Assembly (NCBI GenBank): GCA_021323675.1
Contig: JAJPKP010000065.1
Coordinates: 1-50,497, forward strand
DNA from: Pseudomonadota bacterium
GTDB taxonomy: Bacteria; Desulfobacterota; Binatia; Binatales; Binataceae
DNA length: 50,497 nt
Direction: 5' to 3'
A program made the position numbers and the translations under genes. Numbering within the stretch: the stretch's first letter is position 1; each line of letters begins with the position of its first letter. Positions 26,507 through 35,247 of this stretch are shown here, in pieces. The notes beneath the pieces were generated by a model. The model made no database searches, was not told the DNA's origin, and worked only from the letters and a program-made list of their open reading frames with translations.

Positions 26507-27793
26507 ATGAGCAAGAAAGCGTTTCCCGTATTTGACAGCGATTCCCACGTCGTCGAGCCGCGCGAACTCTGGGAAAAGTATCTCGATCCCGAATATCGGG
26601 CGCTCGGCAAACATGCCCTCTGGCGCGAAGAAGGCGCCCACGGCTCTTATCTGAAAGTCAACGGCAGCGTCTTCCGCGACACGATGAACACAAACATCCC
26701 GCGCCACGCCATCTGGCGGCCCGGGATGACGTGGGACCAGGTCGGGCAGCTCGATCCCAACCGCCGCCATCCCGCCGCCGAAGGCGCGTCCAATCCCGCC
26801 GCGCGGCTCAAGGACATGGACGCGATGGGCATCGATCAGGCGTTCCTGTATCCGACCTGGTTCGCGGAAGGATTTCATCTGGTCGAAGACCCGGATGTCG
26901 CCTACGCGCTCGCGCGCGCCTACAACAACTGGGTCGCCGATTTCTGCAAGGCAGCGCCCAACCGGCTGTTCGCCGCCGCGATGCTGCCGCTGCAGAACAT
27001 GGATTACACCATCGAGGAATTGCGGCGCATCTCAAAGATCGGATGCTTCCGCGGCGCGTTCATCCGGCCGATGTTCCTCGAGGGCCACTACTTCACGCAC
27101 CCCTACTACGATCCGCTGTGGGCGGAACTGGAGACGCTCAAGATTACGGCCGCGGTCCATTCGAGCGCAGGGCTGTGGAATCCCGAATGGACCTCGCACG
27201 GACCGTTCTTCGAGAAGATCAAGGGCCGCCTAAACCAGTTTTTCGGCATCATGAGCGCCGGCGGTGGTCCAACCGCCGGCGGCGGCGCATCCACGATGTT
27301 CACCTTTACCGCCGCGCCTCCTCTCGGCCATCCAATCGCGCCGATAATCGCGCACTGGCTCGACAATCATATGTTCGTCGCCGCCACCCTGATCGGCTTC
27401 ACCGTGATGCAGCGTTATCCGAACATGAAAGTGGTGGTCGCGCACGGCAAAGCATCGTGGATGGAAGAAGTGCTGGAGAAGATGGAAGCCTCGACCCGCA
27501 CCATCCCGCTGCTTCACTACTATCCGGTCCGCACCGACGTCGAGGAGATGTGGGAAGAGGGCCGCGTGATGCTGGGTTTCGATGCGGAGGAGCGGCTGAT
27601 TCAGAAGCTCCCGCACGACTTCGCCGAAAAAATCGTGTGGGGCTCGCGCTACCCCCATCACGACACCACCAGCGCCCTCGATGCGATCGCGATGCTTACC
27701 GCGGCGCGCGTCGAGGAGCCGCTGATTGCGCGGATGCTCGGTCAGAACGCCGCGGAACAGTTCGGAGTCGATCTCAGTCAGGCAGCCGCATAG
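26507..27793 (+). CDS. amidohydrolase_2 family protein with Arg in place of the usual catalytic Asp
   Basis: 428 residues. The metal motif is FDSDSHVVEP (DxH); a His lies in AAVHSSAG and another in VVVAHGKASW. The C-terminal block reads WGSRYPHHDTT, where related enzymes have W-x-S-D-Y-P-H; the Asp that normally acts as metal ligand and catalytic base is Arg. The next residues contain an Asp that might substitute, or the protein may be inactive or have another role. The gene follows the other amidohydrolase by 59 bases and ends the plus-strand block at a strong terminator. A Gly-rich insertion (AGGGPTAGGGAST, about residues 250-262) is also unusual. Confidence 0.9.
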   Translation: MSKKAFPVFDSDSHVVEPRELWEKYLDPEYRALGKHALWREEGAHGSYLKVNGSVFRDTMNTNIPRHAIWRPGMTWDQVGQLDPNRRHPAAEGASNPAARLKDMDAMGIDQAFLYPTWFAEGFHLVEDPDVAYALARAYNNWVADFCKAAPNRLFAAAMLPLQNMDYTIEELRRISKIGCFRGAFIRPMFLEGHYFTHPYYDPLWAELETLKITAAVHSSAGLWNPEWTSHGPFFEKIKGRLNQFFGIMSAGGGPTAGGGASTMFTFTAAPPLGHPIAPIIAHWLDNHMFVAATLIGFTVMQRYPNMKVVVAHGKASWMEEVLEKMEASTRTIPLLHYYPVRTDVEEMWEEGRVMLGFDAEERLIQKLPHDFAEKIVWGSRYPHHDTTSALDAIAMLTAARVEEPLIARMLGQNAAEQFGVDLSQAAA

Positions 27794-27821
27794 GCAGGGG
27801 GGCCGGTGTGGCGAAGGAAAG

Positions 27822-27860
27822 CGGCGCAGGACAAATGTTATCCGGCCCTGCGCCGTTTTT
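27822..27860 (+). terminator. strong rho-independent terminator after the amidohydrolase pair
   Basis: A perfect 9-bp GC-rich stem CGGCGCAGG/CCTGCGCCG with a 16-base loop, followed directly by TTTTT. It ends the plus-strand block and faces the convergent LLM oxidoreductase gene. Confidence 0.9.
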
Positions 27861-27896
27861 GCCGATGCCTGAAAGTTTCTCGGCGCGCGGCCTCTT

Positions 27897-28778
27897 CTAA
27901 ACCTTCGATGCCGGCACGACCCAGTCCGTCGTCATCTTTTCCAGCCACGCCGGAATTTTCGCCTCGTCCGGGGGCGGGTTGGTAACGAACACGAGTTCGT
28001 CCACGCCCGCATCGCGATAACGCTTCAGATCGTCAACCTTAATCCGCTTCAGATACGGCGCCACGACTATCTCGACTTCCCGCAGGTCGCGGCCGCGCTC
28101 GCGCAACATCGCGTGGAGCTTGCCGACTTTGTCCCTGGCCTCGGCGGCATCGAGGTTGAACCCGAACCATCCATTGCCGATGTCGGCGACGCGTTTGAGC
28201 GCGGGCCCGCTCTCGCCACCGAACATCACCGGAAGTTTCGCGCCGCGCGCCGGCTTGGGAAACGCGCGCGCATTGTCGAAATTCACGAATTCGCCGTGAA
28301 AGCTGGTGACCTGCTGGCCCCACAGCCGGCGCATCACTTCGATATATTCGCGCGTGCGCTGCGCCCGCCGCTCGAAGGGAATGCCAAGCGCGGCAAATTC
28401 CTCAGCCGACCATCCGACTCCCACGCCCAGCGCGAAGCGTCCGCCGCAAAGCCGATCCAGCGTCGCGATTTCCTTCGCCAGAACGAGGGGATTGTGTTCC
28501 GGGACCAGGCAGATTCCAGTCGCCAGGCGGATGCTTTTGGTCGCGGCGGCAGCGAACGTAAGCGTGATGAACGGGTCGAGCCAGTCGGCATCGGCCGGCA
28601 GCGGGAAATTTCCTTCCGCCGAATATGGATATTTGGAATCGTGCCGATCGAACAGCACGACATGTTCTCCAACCCAAAGGGTTGAAAATCCGACTCGTTC
28701 GGCGTTCTCCGCGGTTGCGCGGATGATTCCCGGATGAACCGCGGTTCCGATTCCAATCGCAAACAGTCCCGTTTTCAT
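27897..28778 (-). CDS. LLM-class flavin-dependent oxidoreductase, probably F420-type
   Basis: 293 residues of the luciferase-like TIM barrel. The N-terminal TAENAERVGFSTLWVGEHV and LATGICLVPEHNPLVLAKE, and GRFALGVGVGWSAEEF in the middle, are typical of the F420-dependent subfamily (TIGR03619 style). These proteins use reduced F420 or FMN to oxidise or reduce organic substrates. The start was placed at the ATG of MKTGLFAIG because a GGAAGG SD lies 8 bases before it; a GTG three codons upstream would bury that SD. It lies on the minus strand, 104 bases downstream of an exported methyltransferase-like gene. Substrate unknown; F420 use is inference. Confidence 0.9.
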   Translation of the reverse strand: MKTGLFAIGIGTAVHPGIIRATAENAERVGFSTLWVGEHVVLFDRHDSKYPYSAEGNFPLPADADWLDPFITLTFAAAATKSIRLATGICLVPEHNPLVLAKEIATLDRLCGGRFALGVGVGWSAEEFAALGIPFERRAQRTREYIEVMRRLWGQQVTSFHGEFVNFDNARAFPKPARGAKLPVMFGGESGPALKRVADIGNGWFGFNLDAAEARDKVGKLHAMLRERGRDLREVEIVVAPYLKRIKVDDLKRYRDAGVDELVFVTNPPPDEAKIPAWLEKMTTDWVVPASKV

Positions 28779-28882
28779 CGCGCTCACCTTCCGGTCTTTT
28801 CAGCCCATAAAAGCAAAGACGCCGCCTCCTTCACAAACCCGCTCCGCGGACACCTGCTTGTCCGCCGATTCCGGGACCGCGC

Positions 28883-29692
28883 CTACTCCGGCTTCACAAA
28901 CTTGAGCATGAAACGGTCGGTCTCGCCGCGATGCGCAAAGACAAACCAGGTGCGATCGTCTTCCGGATGGCGCAAGGCGCTCGATTCGGCATCGAGCTTG
29001 AATCCGGACTTCTCGACCTCCTCGATCAGGAAGTTTTCATCGATGCGGTGAAGCGTGGCCGTGTCGCGATCGCCTGAGCCGGCCTGCGCGCTGTGATCGA
29101 CTATGCCGTACACCCCGCCCGGCTTGAGCGCCGCGAAAACCGCGCCGTTGACTTTCGCGCGATCCACCTTCCTTCCAACCAGGTCGTGATAGTTAAGGTT
29201 GATAAGCACCGCATCGAGCGTATTGGGCGGCACCGGCAGCAGATCCGGCGCATCGAACGGTTTGTCAACCTCAACCACGTTGCTCAGCCGCTTGAGCCGC
29301 GCGTGCCAGACATCCCCGATTTTCTTGAACTTCTCCGGGAAGGGTCCGTTCTGCGAATAAACTGTGCCGGTCGGTCCGACCGCGCGCGAGAGAAGTTCGG
29401 TGGTGTAGCCCCCGCCCGCGAACAGGTCGGCGACCTTCATTCCGGGCTTGATGCCGAAAAACGCCAGCATCTGCTCCGGCTTGCGGCCCGCATCGAGCGC
29501 CTTGTCGTCGGCGGGGCGCTCCGGCGATGCGACGGCATCCTTGATGTTCTCAGGGATCTGGTTTTCCGGAATCGGCGCCGTCTGCATCACCGTCGCCTGA
29601 ATGGACGGATTCATCGCATTGGCCCCGATCGCCGCGATCGCGATCGCTATCATCGCGGATGCTGCCGGCATCATGAAATGGCGAAGCTTCAT
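28883..29692 (-). CDS. exported class I SAM-methyltransferase-fold protein (COG4798 type)
   Basis: 269 residues. A signal peptide (MKLRHFMMPAASAMIAIAIA, cleaved near ANA) precedes a Rossmann methyltransferase domain with the SAM motif VADLFAGGGYTTELLS and LKPGGVYGIVDHSAQ. The family resembles predicted methyltransferases of COG4798, many of which carry signal peptides. SAM is not known in the periplasm, so either the fold is used for something else or the N-terminus anchors the enzyme with its domain inside. A good ggagga SD supports the start. It lies 103 bases downstream of the TPR gene and upstream of the LLM gene, all on the minus strand. Confidence 0.87.
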   Translation of the reverse strand: MKLRHFMMPAASAMIAIAIAAIGANAMNPSIQATVMQTAPIPENQIPENIKDAVASPERPADDKALDAGRKPEQMLAFFGIKPGMKVADLFAGGGYTTELLSRAVGPTGTVYSQNGPFPEKFKKIGDVWHARLKRLSNVVEVDKPFDAPDLLPVPPNTLDAVLINLNYHDLVGRKVDRAKVNGAVFAALKPGGVYGIVDHSAQAGSGDRDTATLHRIDENFLIEEVEKSGFKLDAESSALRHPEDDRTWFVFAHRGETDRFMLKFVKPE

Positions 29693-29795
29693 CGGTGTTC
29701 CTCCAGGTTCAAGCGGTCAGATCCGCCGCGCGTTTTTCGCTCGGTTCAATCTTGAACCTCGCCGTTCGCCCCCGCGCGGATGACGAGCGAGCGGC

Positions 29796-31469
29796 CTAAT
29801 TCGCGGAAGCGGTGGCCGCGGGCAAATAAATCTCGTAGGGACTCACGTCCGCGTGCGACCATGCCTTTTTGAATCGCGCCTGCGTCTCAGAGACATCCGC
29901 GTGGCGCGCCTGAAGGCATCGCAACTCCCCCGCCAGAGCCCATCCGTCGTCCGGATACTCCCGCAGGGTCTCCGCGAACACCGCCTCTGCGTCGCTGGTT
30001 TTCCCCTGCGCAAGCAACCGATAGCCGAGCGACTCGCGCACCGGGTAATACCACGGGGGAGGCTCCTCATAATCGAGCGCGTCCTGAAGCGCGACCGCCT
30101 TCCTGAGATGCGCGATCGCGCCGTCTTCGTCGCCGGCGCGCGCCGCGCGTTCGCCGCTTAGAATTTCCGATGCGAGCATCAGCAGGGCCTTCGAATGATT
30201 CTGCCCGACGATCGCATCCGGCGGCATCGCCCCCGCGATCGCATCGAGTTCCCGCTGCTCCCGCGCGGCTTCATCCGGGCGTCCTTTCGCCGTGTAGGCG
30301 AGCCCACGCGCGTAATGCCAGATTCCGGTCGTGTACTTCATGTCGGGCGGAGGCGCGGGCTCGACCAGGATTGCGTCCCACTGGCCGAAGCGCGCCTTGG
30401 TGAACAATCCCGCCGGCAGGATGAACTCGCCCATCGGCATCTGGCGAACGGATTGCGGCGTTACCGCGATCGCAAGCTGCTGTGCCGCGCCGGCCGCGCC
30501 CTTGCGATTTCCTTCCATCAGATACGATGCCCACAGGAACTGGATGTTGTGCGAGCAATACATGATGCGATACACGCCCATCTCCGGCCGAAGCTCCAGA
30601 TACTTGCGGTCGGCGACGATCGCGCGCGCGTTCGCCTGCGCCGACGCATCGTACTCGCCCGTGCGGAAGTAGATGTGCGACGGCATATGCACCAGGTGGC
30701 CGGCCGCCGGCGCCATCGAACCCAGCCGCTTCGCACTCGGCAGGGCGCGCCCCGGATTCGACGATCCTTCCACGGCATGGATGTAGTAATGGTTCGCGCC
30801 GATATGATCGGGATGCGCGGCTAGCACCGTTTCCAGCGTGGCAACAACCTCCTCGGTTCCCGGGACGGGTTTTCCATCCTTGGTCCACAATTGCCACGGA
30901 TGCAGGTCCATCATTGACTCGGCAAAGAGCGCGCCGACGTCCGGATCGTTCGGATAGCGCTTCCACACCTGCCGCATCGCGTCCGCATAGGCCTGCTGCT
31001 GCGCCGTTGTCATCTCGCCGCTTGCGACGTACCGCTTCGCGAGCGCATCGATCAGCGCTCTCTCTTCGGGATTCGCTCCCGATTCGAGCGACTTCGCCTT
31101 CTGAATCGCCTGGTAGGCGATCTTTCCCCGGTCGGTATCTTCAGGAAGGTTGATATTGGGCCCCGTCGTGAGCGCGATGCCCCACCATCCCATCGCCATC
31201 GACGGGTCTATTTTCACCGCCTGCTCGAACGACCGCTGCGCTTCGTCGTGATTGAACGCATAGACCAGCGCCAGGCCCTGATCGAAATACTTCTGCGCCA
31301 GCGGCGACCTGGTCGTGACCGGACGATGCAGCGAGCCGAGGCCGTCGAACAACGGTTCATTCTGCTGCGCCGGCTGAGGCTGATTGCCGGCATGATTGTG
31401 ATCCGCAAAGGATGGAACGGCGGTCGTTATCACGATCGCCATAGCACAAAGGCTGCGTTTCCAATGCAT
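29796..31469 (-). CDS. exported TPR-repeat protein
   Basis: 557 residues. A signal peptide covers MHWKRSLCAMAIVITTAVPS, cleaved near FADH, and the mature protein begins with a His/Asn/Gln-rich stretch. The first clear TPR is around 60-95 (KYFDQGLALVYAFNHDEAQRSFEQA); a middle region has HYYIHAVEGS and HMPSHIYFRTGEY, and further TPRs lie in the C-terminal third (GLAYTAKGRPDEAAREQ, YPDDGWALAGELRCLQ). This wording matches a family of periplasmic TPR proteins of unknown role. The start is fixed at this ATG by the signal peptide; the frame is open about 117 codons upstream, but that part is antisense to hemD. It is divergent from the hemD-hemE gene. Confidence 0.88.
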   Translation of the reverse strand: MHWKRSLCAMAIVITTAVPSFADHNHAGNQPQPAQQNEPLFDGLGSLHRPVTTRSPLAQKYFDQGLALVYAFNHDEAQRSFEQAVKIDPSMAMGWWGIALTTGPNINLPEDTDRGKIAYQAIQKAKSLESGANPEERALIDALAKRYVASGEMTTAQQQAYADAMRQVWKRYPNDPDVGALFAESMMDLHPWQLWTKDGKPVPGTEEVVATLETVLAAHPDHIGANHYYIHAVEGSSNPGRALPSAKRLGSMAPAAGHLVHMPSHIYFRTGEYDASAQANARAIVADRKYLELRPEMGVYRIMYCSHNIQFLWASYLMEGNRKGAAGAAQQLAIAVTPQSVRQMPMGEFILPAGLFTKARFGQWDAILVEPAPPPDMKYTTGIWHYARGLAYTAKGRPDEAAREQRELDAIAGAMPPDAIVGQNHSKALLMLASEILSGERAARAGDEDGAIAHLRKAVALQDALDYEEPPPWYYPVRESLGYRLLAQGKTSDAEAVFAETLREYPDDGWALAGELRCLQARHADVSETQARFKKAWSHADVSPYEIYLPAATASAN

Positions 31470-31544
31470 CGTTACCCCTGCCTCGCAGAGAATAGCTATC
31501 ACCTGTGCCTTCCGGCGGCGAGGGCAAAACCGCCGCCAGTAGAC

Positions 31545-31574
31545 TTGGCCTGAGCCGTGACGGCAAGATAAAAC
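31545..31574 (+). promoter_or_regulatory. candidate promoter of the heme block
   Basis: TTGGCC, 18 bases, TAAAAC, ending 16 bases before the hemD-hemE ATG in the 121-base divergent gap with the TPR gene. The mRNA leader would be very short; no SD is seen. Confidence 0.35.
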
Positions 31575-31590
31575 GAAACTCGGATCGTCG

Positions 31591-33549
31591 ATGGATTCCT
31601 CGTCAGAACCCGCCCAACGTCCGCCTGATCTTTCGGGCCTGCGCGTGATTGCCTTCGAGAGCCGGATGGCCGCGGAGACTGCGCGGCTCATCGAGCGCAG
31701 CGGCGGCATCGCCATGATCGCGCCCGCGATGCGCGAGGTGCCGCTGGGCGACAATCCGGCGGCGCTCGATTTTGCCGATCGTCTGCTCGCCGGCGAAATC
31801 GACATCGCAATCTTTCTCACCGGAGTCGGAGTGCGCGCGCTCTTCCAGGTGATTCAGACGCGTCACGCGCGCGCGGCATTAATAGCCGCGCTCGGACGCA
31901 TCGTCACAGTGGTGCGCGGACCCAAGCCGCTCGCGGCGCTGCGCGAACTTGGCCTGCAACCCACTATCGAAGCGCCCGAGCCAAACACCTGGCGCGAGCT
32001 GTTGGGCGCGCTCGCCGCGCGATGCGATCTCCGCGGCAGACGCGTTGCGCTTCAGGAATACGGGGTTTCCAATCGCGACCTCGTTTCCGCGCTCGAAGCC
32101 CGCGGCGCGGAAGTAACCGTCGTTCCGGTCTATCGATGGACTTTGCCCGCCGACCGCGGCCCCCTGAGCGAAGCCTTGCACGCTATCGCCGATGGCAAGG
32201 CGCAGGTCGCCCTATTCACCAGCTCGAACCAGGTCACCAACGTGATGCAGGTAGCGGAGGCGGAGGGAATCGGCGATGCGGTCAAACGCGGCCTTGGCTC
32301 GATGGCCGTGGGATCGATCGGCCCGGTCTGTTCCCAAGAGCTGCGCGCGCGCGGAATTCCGGCGGACTTCGAGCCCGCGCACCCGAAACTGGGACATCTG
32401 GTAAAGGAAGCTGCCCTTCGCGCTCGGCAACTGCTCGCGGCAAAGCGCGCTTCAGGATCGATACGGGCCGTCAGCCCGGCCCGTCCGCTTATCCTCGATG
32501 CGCAAAGCGCGCCGAAGCCCCATCTCTGGAATCATCCCTTCCTCAAGGCGTGCCGCCGCGAGCCCGCCGAATACACTCCCATATGGCTGATGCGGCAGGC
32601 CGGCCGCTATATGCCGGAATATCGCCGCGTGCGCGATCGATACGGATTCATCGAGATGTGCTCGCGCCCCGATCTCGCGGCTGAAGTGACGGTCACCGCG
32701 GTCGAACGTCTCGGCGTCGATGCGGCGATAATCTTCGCCGACATCCTGTTGCCGCTGATCCCGATGCAGGTCGGGCTGCACTATGAAAAAGGCGACGGTC
32801 CGGTGATCGATCGGCCCGTGCGATCGAACGCGGACCTTGCGCGCATTCCGGAATTCGACGTCGCCGCGCTCAGCTTTGTCGGTGAATCCATCCGGCTCGT
32901 GGATCGCGCGATCGGCGCGAAAACTCCCATCATCGGCTTTGCCGGCGCCCCGTTCACGCTCGCGTCCTATCTGATCGAAGGCGGCTCGTCGCGCCAATAC
33001 CAGACGACGAAAACCCTGATGTACACGGAGCCTGAAACCTGGCATCGCCTGATGGAGCTGCTCGTGCGCATCACCGCCGACTACCTGAACCTGCAGGTCG
33101 ATGCGGGCGCGAGCGTGGTGCAGCTTTTCGATAGCTGGGTCGGAAGCCTCGGCCCCGACGACTACCGCCGCTTTGTGCTGCCCCATACCGCGACGCTGAT
33201 CTCGAAGGTCAAACCGGGAGTGCCCGTGATCCATTTCGGAACCATCACGGGAAATCTTCTCGAGCTGATGCGGGAGGCGGGCGGCGACGTTATCGGGCTG
33301 GATTGGCGCGTCGATCTCGCGGAAGCATGGAAACGGCTCGGCTACGACGTGGCGGTGCAGGGAAATCTGGACCCGATCGCCCTGTTTGCCGACCTTCCCG
33401 AAATCCGGGCGCGCGCGCGGACCATCCTGGACAAGGCCGCCGGCCGTCCCGGTCATATCTTCAATCTCGGACACGGCATCCTGCCGGAAACTCCTGTCGA
33501 CCACGTAATCGCCCTGGTTGAAGCGGTTCACGAGTTGAGCCGCCGCTAA
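31591..33549 (+). CDS. hemDE: fused uroporphyrinogen-III synthase / uroporphyrinogen decarboxylase (HemD-HemE)
   Basis: 652 residues in one uninterrupted frame. Residues about 15-280 are HemD: two-lobed, with VIAFESRMAAETARL, ALQEYGVSN, VVPVYRW and ALFTSSNQV. A linker of about 30 residues (about 281-312) leads to HemE (about 313-650), with the substrate-binding IWLMRQAGRYMPEYR (Arg335 region), Asp384 in IIFADILLPL (the catalytic Asp of HemE) and the terminal FNLGHGILPETP. Together the two steps turn hydroxymethylbilane into uroporphyrinogen III and then coproporphyrinogen III, so the unstable intermediate could be passed on. In most bacteria these are separate genes. It precedes hemH by 11 bases. 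Both domains look complete, so a true fusion is likely. Confidence 0.95.
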   Translation: MDSSSEPAQRPPDLSGLRVIAFESRMAAETARLIERSGGIAMIAPAMREVPLGDNPAALDFADRLLAGEIDIAIFLTGVGVRALFQVIQTRHARAALIAALGRIVTVVRGPKPLAALRELGLQPTIEAPEPNTWRELLGALAARCDLRGRRVALQEYGVSNRDLVSALEARGAEVTVVPVYRWTLPADRGPLSEALHAIADGKAQVALFTSSNQVTNVMQVAEAEGIGDAVKRGLGSMAVGSIGPVCSQELRARGIPADFEPAHPKLGHLVKEAALRARQLLAAKRASGSIRAVSPARPLILDAQSAPKPHLWNHPFLKACRREPAEYTPIWLMRQAGRYMPEYRRVRDRYGFIEMCSRPDLAAEVTVTAVERLGVDAAIIFADILLPLIPMQVGLHYEKGDGPVIDRPVRSNADLARIPEFDVAALSFVGESIRLVDRAIGAKTPIIGFAGAPFTLASYLIEGGSSRQYQTTKTLMYTEPETWHRLMELLVRITADYLNLQVDAGASVVQLFDSWVGSLGPDDYRRFVLPHTATLISKVKPGVPVIHFGTITGNLLELMREAGGDVIGLDWRVDLAEAWKRLGYDVAVQGNLDPIALFADLPEIRARARTILDKAAGRPGHIFNLGHGILPETPVDHVIALVEAVHELSRR

Positions 33550-33560
33550 GCGCCGCCGCG

Positions 33561-34493
33561 ATGCCATCCGCGAAGCAATGCGATGCGGTGTTGATCGTCG
33601 GGTTCGGTGGACCATCCCGGTCCGAAGAGATCCGACCGTTTCTCGACAACGTTCTGCGCGGACGTCCGGTTCCGCCCGATCGCTATGAGGAAGTCGTCCG
33701 CCACTACGAGGCGATGGGAGGGCGCTCGCCATACAACGAGATCACGATGCGGCAGGCCGCCGCCTTGAAGGATCATCTGGCAGGCCAGGCTATCAACGTT
33801 CCCGTCGAGGTCGGGATGCGCAACTGGGAGCCGTATGTGGTCGATGCGCTGGTGGCGCTCGAGCGCGCGGGCGCGCGCCGCGCGCTCGGCTTTATCATGG
33901 CCGCCTTTCGCAGCGAGGCGAGCTGGGAGCGCTATCAGGCCTCGGTGCGCGCCGCGCGCGAAGCGATGGGTCCCCGCGCGCCCGAAGTGGAGTATCCCGC
34001 TCCCTGGCACGCTCATCCCGGCTTCATCGCCGCCTCCGCCGCGCGCGTCAAAGAGGCGATGGATCGGCTGTCGCCCGAGGAGCGGCGGCGGGCGAGACTC
34101 ATCTTCACCGCCCACAGCATCCCGGTCGCGATGGCGAAAGACGCGCCCTACGTCGATCAGCTCACCGAGTCGTGCGGCCTGGTCGCAAAACGCCTCGGCC
34201 TGGGCTCATGGACGCTCGCCTTTCAAAGCCGCAGCGGGAGTCCGCGGGACCCCTGGCTCGAACCCGACATCGCCAGCGAGCTGCACAAGATTGGGCAGGG
34301 CGGCGTCGCGGTCGTCGCGCCGATCGGCTTCCTCTGCGATCACATCGAAGTGCTCTACGACCTCGACGTCGAGGCGGCCCGTATCGGCCGCGAATGCGGA
34401 GTGCGGATGGAACGGGCGGCGACGGTTGGCGACCATCCCGAATTCATCGCGCTGATGTCCGCGATCGCCCGCTCCCATCTCCAACCGGGCTAG
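33561..34493 (+). CDS. hemH: ferrochelatase, resembling the coproporphyrin type
   Basis: 310 residues, the same length as the B. subtilis enzyme. The metal-site residues are His185 in FTAHSIP and Glu263 in FLCDHIEVLYDLD. QSRSGSPRDPWLEPDI matches the x-DPWLxPD wording of Gram-positive coproporphyrin ferrochelatase (CpfC), whereas protoporphyrin-type enzymes usually read FGxxxWLxP. It inserts ferrous iron into a porphyrin in the cytoplasm or at the membrane. If the assignment is right, the product is coproheme, and a ChdC/HemQ decarboxylase should exist elsewhere. It begins 11 bases after hemD-hemE; its stop codon overlaps that of the convergent GST gene. Confidence 0.92.
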   Translation: MPSAKQCDAVLIVGFGGPSRSEEIRPFLDNVLRGRPVPPDRYEEVVRHYEAMGGRSPYNEITMRQAAALKDHLAGQAINVPVEVGMRNWEPYVVDALVALERAGARRALGFIMAAFRSEASWERYQASVRAAREAMGPRAPEVEYPAPWHAHPGFIAASAARVKEAMDRLSPEERRRARLIFTAHSIPVAMAKDAPYVDQLTESCGLVAKRLGLGSWTLAFQSRSGSPRDPWLEPDIASELHKIGQGGVAVVAPIGFLCDHIEVLYDLDVEAARIGRECGVRMERAATVGDHPEFIALMSAIARSHLQPG

Positions 34494-35116
34494 TTGGCGT
34501 AGGCGTAAGCACCGCCTTTTTCGAGCGCCTTTTTGTACGCCGGCCGCTCGTGCAATCGCTTGATCCACGCATCCATCTCCGGATACGCCGCGCGAATTCC
34601 GAATGCTCCAGCGACCTCCGCGACGAAACTCATCTGGATGTCCGCCCCGGTGAGCGAATTGCCGACCAGGAACTGTTTTCCCTTCAGCGAATTGTTGATG
34701 TAGCCGAGGTGGTTGGCGAGTTCGCTCTCGATTCTCGGGCGGAGCGGCGCGCCCGCCTCGCCGAGCCGCGACACATAAAGATTGAGCATCAACGGCAGCA
34801 TCGCGGAGCCCTCCGAATAATGCAGCCATTGCACATACTCGTCGTAGGCGGCGCTGTCCGGGGGTGGCTGCAGGCGGCCGCCTCCATGGCGGCGAATGAT
34901 GTAATCGACGATCGCGCCCGATTCGATAATCGTGCGTCCGTTGTCCGTGACAACCGGCGATTTGCCGAGCGGATTGACCGCCTTCAACTCGGGCGGCGCG
35001 AGCCGCGTCTCCGCGTTGCGCTGATAGCGCTTGATCTCGTACGGCAGACCCAGCTCTTCGAGCAGCCACAGAATCCGCTGCGACCGCGAGTCGTTCAAAT
35101 GATGCACTACGATCAT
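34490..35116 (-). CDS. glutathione S-transferase family protein
   Basis: 208 residues. The N-terminal thioredoxin-like domain (about 1-78) has HHLNDSRSQRILWLLEELGLP, where Ser/Arg in NDSRSQR sits at the catalytic position, then the cis-Pro of GKSPVV and the glutathione-binding ESGAIVDYI. The C-terminal helical domain carries the N-capping GNSLTGADIQMSF. It may conjugate or isomerise electrophiles in the cytoplasm. The start was taken at MIVVHHLN with a gagg SD; the open frame upstream is not homologous. It lies against the direction of its neighbours, between hemH and an amidohydrolase, and its stop overlaps the hemH stop. Confidence 0.92.
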   Translation of the reverse strand: MIVVHHLNDSRSQRILWLLEELGLPYEIKRYQRNAETRLAPPELKAVNPLGKSPVVTDNGRTIIESGAIVDYIIRRHGGGRLQPPPDSAAYDEYVQWLHYSEGSAMLPLMLNLYVSRLGEAGAPLRPRIESELANHLGYINNSLKGKQFLVGNSLTGADIQMSFVAEVAGAFGIRAAYPEMDAWIKRLHERPAYKKALEKGGAYAYAN

Positions 35117-35247
35117 GATGGAGTCCTCGCTTTCGGTTTGTTGCGGGCGTGAGCGCCGCTTTTCACCATGCACGCCGGGTTGCCGGGAGTCCACGGGAAA
35201 ATGGTACGGTAGGAGAGCAACCCACCTTGCACTGGAGGGGGAGAGCG

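Noticed and set aside
31470..31820. N-terminal extension of the TPR protein by 117 codons
   Set aside because: It is antisense to hemD and precedes a proper signal peptide that begins at 31469.
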